Below, piece after piece: positions 54,408 through 61,173 of a stretch of 61,173 bases of DNA; positions within the stretch are counted from its first letter, which is position 1; every line of letters starts with the position of its first letter. This stretch comes from Akkermansiaceae bacterium. Lineage in GTDB: Bacteria > Verrucomicrobiota > Verrucomicrobiia > Verrucomicrobiales > Akkermansiaceae. The notes below the pieces were generated by a model. That model did not search any database, was not told the origin of the DNA, and worked only from the letters and a program-made list of their open reading frames with translations. The translations under genes were made by a program, and so were the position numbers. The stretch spans positions 1 to 61,173 of the forward strand of contig JABDRB010000007.1 in the NCBI GenBank assembly GCA_013041925.1, in the 5' to 3' direction.

Positions 54408-54614
54408 TCACTGGTGGCATCGAGGTGGCCGACTTAAGGTGTTGCCATTATCGAGTCGGATCGCGGAGAAGGCGATGTTGCCGACCTTGACTTTAAAAAC
54501 GATTTTTCCCGTGGGGGAGTATTCCCTGACGAGGTGCTTGCCTGACTGGCAGACGAGGTAGCTGCCATTGTTGAGTTTGCGAACCATGCGCAGGTTATGA
54601 TGGTTGGCCGGTCA
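54408..54614 (-). pseudogene. Remnant of a beta-propeller (NHL/PQQ-like) protein gene
   Basis: A minus-strand open stretch of about 65 codons, with ATG 54587 giving 59 residues, reads HHNLRMVRKLNNGSYLVCQS ... REYSPTGKIVFKVKVGNIAFSAIRLDNGNTL. This is one and a half blades of a propeller with the typical NG-x-YLV and LDNGNTL words. An in-frame TGA precedes it (54612-54614), and the sequence after GNTL turns non-homologous and stops at 54408. No rest of the gene is present on either side, so it looks like a decayed fragment. Confidence 0.6.
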
Positions 54615-54686
54615 TGATCGGCCGTTGTGTACAAGCATGTATCACGGGAAGGTAGAGAAAAAGAAGGGTGAGCCCGATGTTTTTTT

Positions 54687-57176
54687 TCATGGGTTGGGGG
54701 GAGTGTTGTCGTAGATCTTTTTACCGTCTTGGATCGCCTTGCGGTTTGCTTGCTCTATTTCCCATCGTTCCCGTTGCTTTTTCAAGCGCTTGCGATCCTT
54801 CTCAGAGGGTTCAAACCCTTGCATATCACAGCGGGGCGTGAGCTGAAGTCGTGCGGCTCCACGATGGATAATGGCTAGGGATTGTTGGTGTTTTTTAGAA
54901 TCGGGGGTGAGGTGGGATAAGCAGGGACTGAGCTCAGGCCGCTCAAAACTTAACTGAGCACGCTTTCCTCGGTCGTGTCCGGTAACGAACTTCGCTCCAG
55001 TCAGCGTTTTTAAGGTTTTCATTTCTTGTGCGTTGAGTGGTGATCGACCGGCAAACCCCGTGGGGTAGGCACTTTCATAGGTTGGATAATAAGGAGCATT
55101 CAGGTCGACCCAGGTGATGATTTTTTCAAGTTCCTCCTGCGAGAGAGACACATCCTGGTGCTCCTTGTGGCCCTCCTTTAACACCTCAATCAAGCGGCTT
55201 TTATGAGATCCCCACGATTTGGCATCTTGGATGTTCGACGGGCCACCACCGATGCAGTCAAGGTAGCCAAGGCTCCATAGGTCGGTGTAGGATGCGTTGA
55301 ATACGAGCGTGCGGTCGGCCGCTAAATTGAGTCGTTTCCCCGCAGGTTGTCCGAAGTCATGACAGGCGACACAATGTTGGGTGAAGATCGGCTGGATCTC
55401 TCTCTGGTAGCTGAATGTTTGAGTTTTTCCCATCCACCCTCCGAGCTTTGAGGGTGGGCGACGAAGCGCGATCGAAACCCCATGCTGCGGAGGAATAGTG
55501 GCTGTTCGGCTTTCATGGCAGCCTACGCACCCTTGTGTCGCTCCCGGCTGAATGATAGTTCCGCTTCGCATCGATTGGATCATCATTTTATTTTGATCGA
55601 GCAGTTGAAAAAATACGAATTTATCTGGCGGGCATTCAAAGTGTGCGGATCCGTCTTTTTCGATGGGCACAGTGCCGAGGATACGCTTGTTCTCGAAGTT
55701 GTGCCAGTTCATCGCAGGGGCCTGCTGCCCTTGGCCATTCCATCCAGACTTCGTCCAGTTTCGTTTTTCAGGGGCTTCGACGACTCTTAGATACTGCGCC
55801 TCTCCTGGTTGCACGCCTTTCATGTGCGTGCCAATGTGTGCATTCTGCATGTAGAAGGTGCCGTTTTCGTTGTTGTATTTTCGGGTCACTGGCTTGATCG
55901 GAGGCACTGGCATGGACGACATGGGCATCGGATCGAAACAGCCGAGCTTTTCCGCGTGTAGGAGGAGTTCGTTTCCAAAGGTGTCGATCAGGAAGATCCC
56001 CATCTTTTTCTCCTTGGCTCGGATCTGCCGCGAAACGAGAAATGTGGTTTCACTGACTGGCCACGGGTCTTCATACTTCGGCGATACTTTTTTAAAGGTG
56101 TCATGGTTTCCTTTTTCGACGAAGTTAATGGCATCGGCGGGCCAGGTGCGAACGACCGACTGCTTACCGTCGACGCCGCGGTTCCGGTCGATGATCGCCA
56201 GTGCTCCCCATGGCAGGTCATGGCAGGAGGTAAAGATGCAGAGGCAGCGACCGCTTTCAGGGAGGATTTTACCATCGATCACTCCACCAGGTGAGGCGGT
56301 GTTGTTTCCCCAGAAAATCGAGTGGTTCGTGCCGTCAGGGTTCATCGTCCACAGTGCTTGGGCGTCACCGAAATTCCTGTCCACATATTCCCAGCGGTCA
56401 TAGATGACCCGCCCGTCAGGCATCATCGCACTATGCCCCTCGAACAGTCCGCTTTTACCAACCTGGTGGATATTCGCTCCATCGGACGCCATCCTGAAAA
56501 GGTTTCCCATGATGTGGCGGTTGCACCCGCAATATTTAGGGTCACGTGATGAGGTGAACACGATGTCACCTCCTGGGAGGTAGCACGGGTCAATATCGAA
56601 GACACCCGGTGCCGATGTCAGTTGGCGCAGGTTGGACCCGTCAGCATCGATTTCATAAAGGTGATAGTTTTCCTTATGATGACGTCGCATTGAAAAGAGG
56701 ATGCGTTTCCCATCGGCACGGATATCAGGATCTCGCAGGTGGCCATCTGGGCCTGGGTCATGGATGATGGTGGTTATTCCCGTGCCAAGATGGACGGTCT
56801 TGAGTGGCCCACCGGGACGGTATTTTCCTGAATTGATTTCCCCAGTCTGATACATCGTCTCCGTGTTGTGATGATCATAGATATACTGCGGGCGCACGAC
56901 GAAGAGGACTGGGGTCCCGTGGATCATGGGGTGAGCTAAGAGAGCCTCGCGTTGGAGTTTGCGATACCCGTCCCCTGACTTGTTTTCGGGCAGCTCGAGG
57001 CGTTTAAGAAAATGTTCGGCCTGCGGGTATCGGTCACCATGGATTCGGCGGAGGTCTTCAATGGCAGCTCGGAGTGTGCGAGGTGTGTTTGATGGCGGAG
57101 CCTCAGGGTGCGCGCTCGACCCATAGGAGGTCATGGAGATTGCCGCGGTCAGTATCAAAACCTTGGATAAACACAT
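54687..57176 (-). CDS. Exported beta-propeller protein with two c-type heme sites (HzsA-like)
   Basis: The 829-residue protein has a signal peptide. Residues 90-420 hold TolB/PD40-type propeller repeats (DPDIRADGKRILFSMRRH, FDIDPCYLPGGDIVFTSS, HSAMMPDGRVIYDRWEY). A middle part resembles the hydrazine-synthase alpha-subunit domain found widely in PVC bacteria. Two heme c motifs follow, CVGCH (550-554) and CVACH (602-606), the latter in a short cytochrome-like domain (REIQPIFTQHCVACHDFG). The C-terminus is highly charged. It is probably periplasmic or surface-exposed and takes part in electron transfer, but hydrazine synthesis is not implied. It starts 50 bp after phnE on the same strand. Confidence 0.82.
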   Translation of the reverse strand: MCLSKVLILTAAISMTSYGSSAHPEAPPSNTPRTLRAAIEDLRRIHGDRYPQAEHFLKRLELPENKSGDGYRKLQREALLAHPMIHGTPVLFVVRPQYIYDHHNTETMYQTGEINSGKYRPGGPLKTVHLGTGITTIIHDPGPDGHLRDPDIRADGKRILFSMRRHHKENYHLYEIDADGSNLRQLTSAPGVFDIDPCYLPGGDIVFTSSRDPKYCGCNRHIMGNLFRMASDGANIHQVGKSGLFEGHSAMMPDGRVIYDRWEYVDRNFGDAQALWTMNPDGTNHSIFWGNNTASPGGVIDGKILPESGRCLCIFTSCHDLPWGALAIIDRNRGVDGKQSVVRTWPADAINFVEKGNHDTFKKVSPKYEDPWPVSETTFLVSRQIRAKEKKMGIFLIDTFGNELLLHAEKLGCFDPMPMSSMPVPPIKPVTRKYNNENGTFYMQNAHIGTHMKGVQPGEAQYLRVVEAPEKRNWTKSGWNGQGQQAPAMNWHNFENKRILGTVPIEKDGSAHFECPPDKFVFFQLLDQNKMMIQSMRSGTIIQPGATQGCVGCHESRTATIPPQHGVSIALRRPPSKLGGWMGKTQTFSYQREIQPIFTQHCVACHDFGQPAGKRLNLAADRTLVFNASYTDLWSLGYLDCIGGGPSNIQDAKSWGSHKSRLIEVLKEGHKEHQDVSLSQEELEKIITWVDLNAPYYPTYESAYPTGFAGRSPLNAQEMKTLKTLTGAKFVTGHDRGKRAQLSFERPELSPCLSHLTPDSKKHQQSLAIIHRGAARLQLTPRCDMQGFEPSEKDRKRLKKQRERWEIEQANRKAIQDGKKIYDNTPPNP

Positions 57177-57226
57177 AATTCATCTACGTGGGATAGAGTG
57201 GAATCTTGCTCGTTATTTGTGCCAGA

Positions 57227-59032
57227 TCAAGCCTTGGTCAGCGCCCGCCTCAGGAAAACGGAAACAAGATCCCCGATGAAGATCACGGCAGCTCCAAGCA
57301 ATACGTAAAACAGCATCTCGTCATAAGCGCGGAATAAATGACGTGCCAGATGAATTTGAAGCCCCAACGAGGCAAAACCAAGCATGCCCAGAATCGTTGC
57401 TTCCCTCACACAGGTTTCCCACCGGTAAAAAAGATACATTAAAAAACGATTGAACGACATCGGAGCGTAGCTGGCCATGTAACACTGCAGTCGACTCGAT
57501 CCTGTATGCATCAACTGCCGTGCCGATGCCGGTGGTTGGTTCTCGACCACCTCCCCCCAAAGTCGACCAAGAATCCCAAAATTATGCAAGGCGAGCGCAA
57601 GGACAAGCGGCCAAGCGCTGATTCCTAACAATCCGATGAGGAGGTAGGCATAGATGTATTCAGGGATCGCTCGGCTGATGATAAAAAAGGTGCGCGTGAC
57701 GAGCCCGCATAGCTTCCATGCCAGATCCCTGCATTTGCTGAGGCGGCCGCTGAAAATATCCATCGGCTGTGCGCTGGCGAGTGCGCGGCTAGCCCACGGC
57801 AAAAACAGCCATGCGGCAAGTGCTGAAATAATGATGGCTGCCGTGGCCATGGCCAAGGTGTTGGTGAGGGCGTCATGGCCGTTGTCCTGCCATAACTCGG
57901 TAGCCCATGGGATGGCATCACGCCATGATCCACTCTCATGCACCGGCTGGGGGGTTATTTGAGTGAGGAAGGATGAAATCCGATCCATCCGATTCATCGG
58001 TCCTGATTCTTGGGTGAGGGATTCCGTGTCAATTTGGACCATGCCTGGGAACCAGGCGATCCATGTGAGGATAACCGACGAGCAGAGCAGCAGACGTGTC
58101 AATTTCCATCGCGGTGCCATACGCTTGAGTTTTTTGATGTTTTCTTCAGGTGTCCCCTCGAGCTTGACGAGCTGCTTACGCGGTGGAATCTGGTGGAGCC
58201 GTTTCCGTAATTGTGCTCCGAGGATATCGACGATGACGATCATCGCGAGCAGCAGGTAGAGCTCGGTCCAGAGTTCGTTGTAGAAGTTGTTTTCAAACGA
58301 TCTCCGAATCGATAATCCGATGGTTTCAATGCCAATAAAACCCAGCACGGCTGAGGAGCGCAGCGCACACTCGAACCGGTAGAGCGTGTAAGTTGCCATG
58401 TCAGGAAGTGTCTGAGGAATCAGCGTTGTGAGGAAGGCTTGGACAGGACTTGCCCCAGAGCTGATGACGTGATCGCGTGCCTCCGGTGATTGTTCGTCAA
58501 TGATTTCAGAAAATACCTTGGCCAGTGTGCCGGTGAATGGCAATGCCAGTGCCACACAGGCCGTAAGTGGGTCGTGACCCAGTGCCGCGAGGAAAAAGAT
58601 CGCCCAAATCAGCTCGTGGATCGATCGCATCAACGTGATCGTAAACCTCACCGTGATGTGGATGGGGCGGAGAAGAAGCCGCATGAGCCGACCCTGAGAC
58701 CCTTCAGGCCACCAGACGGTGGAGGAAAAAAACCCCAAAATTATCCCCGCGGGAACTGCCATGCTCATGGCAATAAATGCATAGCGCAGTGTGGTTCCCA
58801 GTTCCCGTAGTATCCGGATGATAAATGGGGTGGCGTCGTCAGGGAGGCTTTGGTTCTGGTCCGTGAGCGCAGGATGCAGTGCCGCAGCCCAAAATCCTTC
58901 AGTGCTCCCTGGTGGGCGCTCCGGCATGGGGCCTAGTATCCATGCACAAACAGCGAGAAAAAACAGCAATGCCAAGACAGTGAGCTTCCGACCGCTTGCC
59001 CGGAGCGTCAATCTGCAGGATGGTTTATCCAT
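57227..59032 (-). CDS. phnE: Phosphonate-type ABC transporter permease, two PhnE units fused
   Basis: At 601 residues this is twice the usual PhnE length. The first half (about 80-290) ends with the coupling loop EIIDEQSPEARDHVISSGASPVQAFLTTLIPQTLP and then CALRSSAVLGFIGIETIG. The second half (about 370-601) repeats this with GEVVENQPPASARQLMHTGSSRLQCYMASYAPMSFNRF and CVREATILGMLGFASLG. So one chain supplies both membrane halves of the transporter. It overlaps phnC by 8 bp. Substrates of this class include phosphonates, phosphite or phosphate; no C-P lyase genes are nearby to decide. Confidence 0.9.
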   Translation of the reverse strand: MDKPSCRLTLRASGRKLTVLALLFFLAVCAWILGPMPERPPGSTEGFWAAALHPALTDQNQSLPDDATPFIIRILRELGTTLRYAFIAMSMAVPAGIILGFFSSTVWWPEGSQGRLMRLLLRPIHITVRFTITLMRSIHELIWAIFFLAALGHDPLTACVALALPFTGTLAKVFSEIIDEQSPEARDHVISSGASPVQAFLTTLIPQTLPDMATYTLYRFECALRSSAVLGFIGIETIGLSIRRSFENNFYNELWTELYLLLAMIVIVDILGAQLRKRLHQIPPRKQLVKLEGTPEENIKKLKRMAPRWKLTRLLLCSSVILTWIAWFPGMVQIDTESLTQESGPMNRMDRISSFLTQITPQPVHESGSWRDAIPWATELWQDNGHDALTNTLAMATAAIIISALAAWLFLPWASRALASAQPMDIFSGRLSKCRDLAWKLCGLVTRTFFIISRAIPEYIYAYLLIGLLGISAWPLVLALALHNFGILGRLWGEVVENQPPASARQLMHTGSSRLQCYMASYAPMSFNRFLMYLFYRWETCVREATILGMLGFASLGLQIHLARHLFRAYDEMLFYVLLGAAVIFIGDLVSVFLRRALTKA

Positions 59033-59783
59033 GGCTGGAGTGATCGAGTTGATAGAGCTTACGGCACTCTTCTTCGCTTAACGCATCAGGGGCGCTGTCG
59101 AATGCCATGCGGCCATCACGCAAGCCAATGAGGCGAGGGAAAAATTCTTGAGCCAACTCAAGATGATGCAGTGAGACAATCAGCGTGATGCCTTCCTCCT
59201 TGGATAGCTGAGTAAGAAGTTGGATCGTATCGCGCGCGCGCGCTGGGTCGATGGACGAGACGGGTTCATCAGCAAGTAGGATGGTCGGGTCCTGATAGAG
59301 AGCTCGTGCCACAGCGACACGTTGTTGTTGACCGCCAGACAGACTGTCGGTGCGATCGTAAATTTTTCCACGGATACCTGTGCGACCTAACAGATTGTAG
59401 GCGCGTTGCGTTTCTTTCGGCTTCGGGTAGATCATTTGTCGGACCGTCTGCAGCAGGGTCATTTCCCCCATTCCTCCATTGAGTACATTTCTTAAGACAC
59501 GCACGTTGGGGACGAGTCCGAGGTGCTGCGGGATCATCGCAATGCGGGTGCGGAGTTTTTTGAGCTCCCGTGGTCCTAGCTCCGCAGGTGTTTGGTCCAG
59601 CTGAGTGATGCTGCCCGAGCTTGGCGCAAGTTGCGTTCCCATCAGCCGAAGGAGAGTCGTTTTCCCACATCCCGACGGGCCGATGAGTGCAACCTGTTCA
59701 CCTGTTCGGATCTCAAGAGAGATGTCATGAAGCGCCTCTGTCGCTCCGAACGAGTGTGAGATATGAGTGAGTTGCAGTGACAT
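59025..59783 (-). CDS. phnC: Phosphonate-type ABC transporter ATP-binding protein
   Basis: The 252-residue ATPase has Walker A GPSGCGKTT (about 35-43), Q-loop MIPQHLGLV, the PhnC-type insertion VLRNVLNGGMGEMTLLQTVRQMIYPKPKE, signature SLSGGQQQRVAVARAL and Walker B ILLADEPVSSIDP. Its gene lies between phnD and the fused phnE, the standard partner order. A terminator hairpin upstream (59801-59838) should make its expression lower than that of phnD. Confidence 0.93.
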   Translation of the reverse strand: MSLQLTHISHSFGATEALHDISLEIRTGEQVALIGPSGCGKTTLLRLMGTQLAPSSGSITQLDQTPAELGPRELKKLRTRIAMIPQHLGLVPNVRVLRNVLNGGMGEMTLLQTVRQMIYPKPKETQRAYNLLGRTGIRGKIYDRTDSLSGGQQQRVAVARALYQDPTILLADEPVSSIDPARARDTIQLLTQLSKEEGITLIVSLHHLELAQEFFPRLIGLRDGRMAFDSAPDALSEEECRKLYQLDHSSHG

Positions 59784-59800
59784 CTGAAATCAAAGTAAAC

Positions 59801-59838
59801 AAAAAAACAGGCCAGGGCAATGAAATCACCCCAGCCTG
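59801..59838 (-). terminator. Terminator/attenuator between phnD and phnC
   Basis: On the minus strand a 10-bp stem (with two G-U pairs) formed by CAGGCTGGG and the facing CCCTGGCCTG encloses a loop of about 12 nt and is followed by seven T. It lies 22 bp beyond the phnD stop. This is a typical way to make more binding protein than membrane transporter. Confidence 0.8.
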
Positions 59839-59859
59839 GATAAAATGAGAACGGGTGCG

Positions 59860-60747
59860 CTATTTTAATTTAACACTCTTCATTACATCAGCGATGCCTT
59901 GGAAGGTGCTGTTGTCCACGCTGATGAACTTATTCCGGTCAAAGGCCTTGAGCACAGCGGGGTCGGTGCAGCCAATCAGCGCAGCTTGGAGACGATCGGT
60001 GAAACCTTCACCGAAGGTCTTGTCGAGGTCTCCCCGTGCCGTGAAGTTGTAATCGGCATACGCAGGAGTTTCCCAAATGACACGACACTTGTTAGAGTCG
60101 ATTTTCCCCTCCTTAACCAGTCGATCATACGTGCTGTAGTTGAGGGCCCCTGTCTGATAGGTTCCGTCTTGTACTTGGAATGCAGTTTTATCGTGCGATC
60201 CCGAGAAGCCCACTTTGCCGTAGTAATCAAGAGGCCCTTGGTCTGTGTTCTTGACGATGAAATGCGCGGGCATGATGCAGCCAGAGGTTGACCCCGGACT
60301 CCCAAAGGTAAATGTCAGCCCTTTGGTCCCCTGAGGAAAGGCGTCCGCCTTGATGAGACCCGTCGACTCATTGGCGATGAAGTAGGATTTGAATTGCAGG
60401 TCTTTGGCTCCTGCGACGATGGCACGTGACCCAGGCGCTTCATTGCGCGCCTGCACACCCGTCACCCCGCCAAACCAGGCAAGCTGGATGTCACCCGTGC
60501 TAAATTTGTCCACCGAAGCACCGTAGTCGCTTGAAGGGACAAACTCGACTGCGATGTCGAGCTTCTCGGAGAGCCATTTGGCCGCTGGGGCATAGCGCTC
60601 AGCCTGCGCCGTGGTGTCTTGATCCGGAATAGCAGAAAAACGGAGAACTTGTTCCGCTTCTTCTTTTTTTGTGCAGCTTCCTAGGGCGACCGCCCCAGCG
60701 ATGAGGGATGCCAGTGCAGCACCCTTGATAATACGTTTTTGTTTCAT
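59860..60747 (-). CDS. phnD: Phosphonate/phosphite-type ABC transporter substrate-binding lipoprotein
   Basis: From ATG 60747 this is a 295-residue lipoprotein with lipobox VALGSC (Cys at about 25). It has the PhnD pattern: LRFSAIPDQDTTAQAERYAPAAKWLSEKL, VEFVPSSDYGASVDKFSTGDIQLAWFGGVTG, FTFGSPGSTSGCIMPAHF and CRVIWETPAYADYNFTA. An earlier GTG at 60780 adds 11 residues before the signal peptide and is less likely. It captures the ligand for the PhnC/PhnE transporter. No phosphonate catabolic gene is nearby. Confidence 0.92.
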   Translation of the reverse strand: MKQKRIIKGAALASLIAGAVALGSCTKKEEAEQVLRFSAIPDQDTTAQAERYAPAAKWLSEKLDIAVEFVPSSDYGASVDKFSTGDIQLAWFGGVTGVQARNEAPGSRAIVAGAKDLQFKSYFIANESTGLIKADAFPQGTKGLTFTFGSPGSTSGCIMPAHFIVKNTDQGPLDYYGKVGFSGSHDKTAFQVQDGTYQTGALNYSTYDRLVKEGKIDSNKCRVIWETPAYADYNFTARGDLDKTFGEGFTDRLQAALIGCTDPAVLKAFDRNKFISVDNSTFQGIADVMKSVKLK

Positions 60748-61173
60748 GGCAGATAGAGGTTGAGTTGTTTGTTCAACCACCCCTAAAACGCACCAACAGG
60801 CGGCGCCTGTCTAGATAAAACCTACATTGGCATGTGTCATGCTAAGCTATCCTTGTTCACGATCGACACAAAGGTGCCGCCATCAGGTGGCCCAACTGTC
60901 CATAGGAGTGGAAAAATCGACATAAAACTGCACGCCACCGGAAATTTCCCCATTCCAAAGTATTCACGCTTGCAGCAAGCGCATCATTTTTTTTCACGGC
61001 TTCCCCTTGGAAATCAAGGGGTTGCGGGTGGGGTTGGAAAAAGATTGAAATTTAATGTCGAAAGGTGTTGACCTGAATGAGATTTCGAGTAGGTTCCGCC
61101 CGCCGCTCCAACGGAGGGCACGCAAGAGACACTAAGTCGACCGCGGACAGAGCTGGAAACAGCCAAGTTCACA
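60748..61173. other. Right-edge intergenic region with stable-RNA-like promoter
   Basis: No protein gene is convincing. A perfect hairpin CCCCTTG/CAAGGGG (61003-61009, 61015-61021) lies before a plus-strand promoter: AT-rich upstream stretch, TTGACC (61068-61073), 16 nt, TAGGTT (61090-61095), then a GC-rich discriminator CCGCCCGCCG. That combination is typical of rRNA or tRNA promoters under stringent control. The contig ends about 70 bp after the predicted transcription start. Confidence 0.5.

Noticed and set aside
60832-60850. Possible Pho box (TGTCAT) near phnD
   Set aside because: Only one half-site is present; the second 7-bp repeat at 11-bp spacing is missing.

Overview
The window looks like one complete draft contig of a bacterium of the phylum Verrucomicrobiota, most likely class Verrucomicrobiae. 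This is judged from gene content: an exported ExbB with its own signal peptide, DUF4175-type and LamG-type exported proteins, a DUF5069 protein, and a large beta-propeller/di-heme exported protein. No marker RNA is present to prove it. The left edge is a run of 64 C, which is probably a sequencing artefact at a contig end. The right edge carries a strong stable-RNA-like promoter, as if the assembly broke at a repeated RNA operon. Most of the window is ordinary chromosome. I see no prophage, insertion sequence, CRISPR array or integrase.

Layout. (1) 65-8991, minus strand: an envelope operon of a DUF4175-like membrane protein, a small exported protein interrupted by an in-frame UGA, an alpha/alpha-toroid protein, and three tandem exported paralogs with the order two small barrels, LamG, two small barrels. 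(2) 9226-13425, plus: a fungal-type cystathionine gamma-synthase-like enzyme, a 75-residue arm-type DNA-binding-like protein and a UvrD/PcrA helicase. (3) 13460-20401, minus: a heavy-metal RND efflux operon with a small Cys/His-rich exported protein at its head and a His-rich lipoprotein at its end. A palindrome overlaps its promoter. (4) 20683-29833: TPR proteins, rplS, a YejM/LTA-synthase-like sulfatase-fold protein, a TauE/SafE exporter, gpmI and recF. (5) 29877-31561: a CarH-type B12 photoreceptor repressor divergent from a CIA30-family gene, with an operator of 11-bp repeats between them. (6) 31728-38411, minus: pgsA, der, a HIT protein, sbtA-sbtB (bicarbonate transporter and its PII-like regulator), purE-purK and an oligopeptide-type ABC ATPase. 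(7) 38491-46741: an RsmA-Nudix fusion, tRNA-Arg(CCG), and an exbB-exbD-exbD system followed by a 1039-residue TPR protein and a 350-residue companion. (8) 46840-54369: selA divergent from gcvT-gcvH-gcvP, then a DUF5069 gene and rsgA. (9) 54408-60747, minus: a phosphonate-type ABC transporter (phnD, phnC and a fused double phnE), a di-heme propeller protein and a beta-propeller gene remnant.

The genes suggest an aerobic or microaerobic Gram-negative heterotroph with Cu/Ag-type metal efflux, light-responsive regulation through adenosylcobalamin, selenocysteine synthesis (selA), glycine cleavage and active bicarbonate uptake. Bicarbonate uptake may be coupled to the bicarbonate-using PurK step of purine synthesis. 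The most interesting items are the CarH/CIA30 light switch with its operator, the UGA-interrupted exported protein with a SECIS-like hairpin in a genome that encodes SelA, the sbtAB-purEK arrangement, the RsmA-Nudix fusion, and the barrel-LamG-barrel paralog array.
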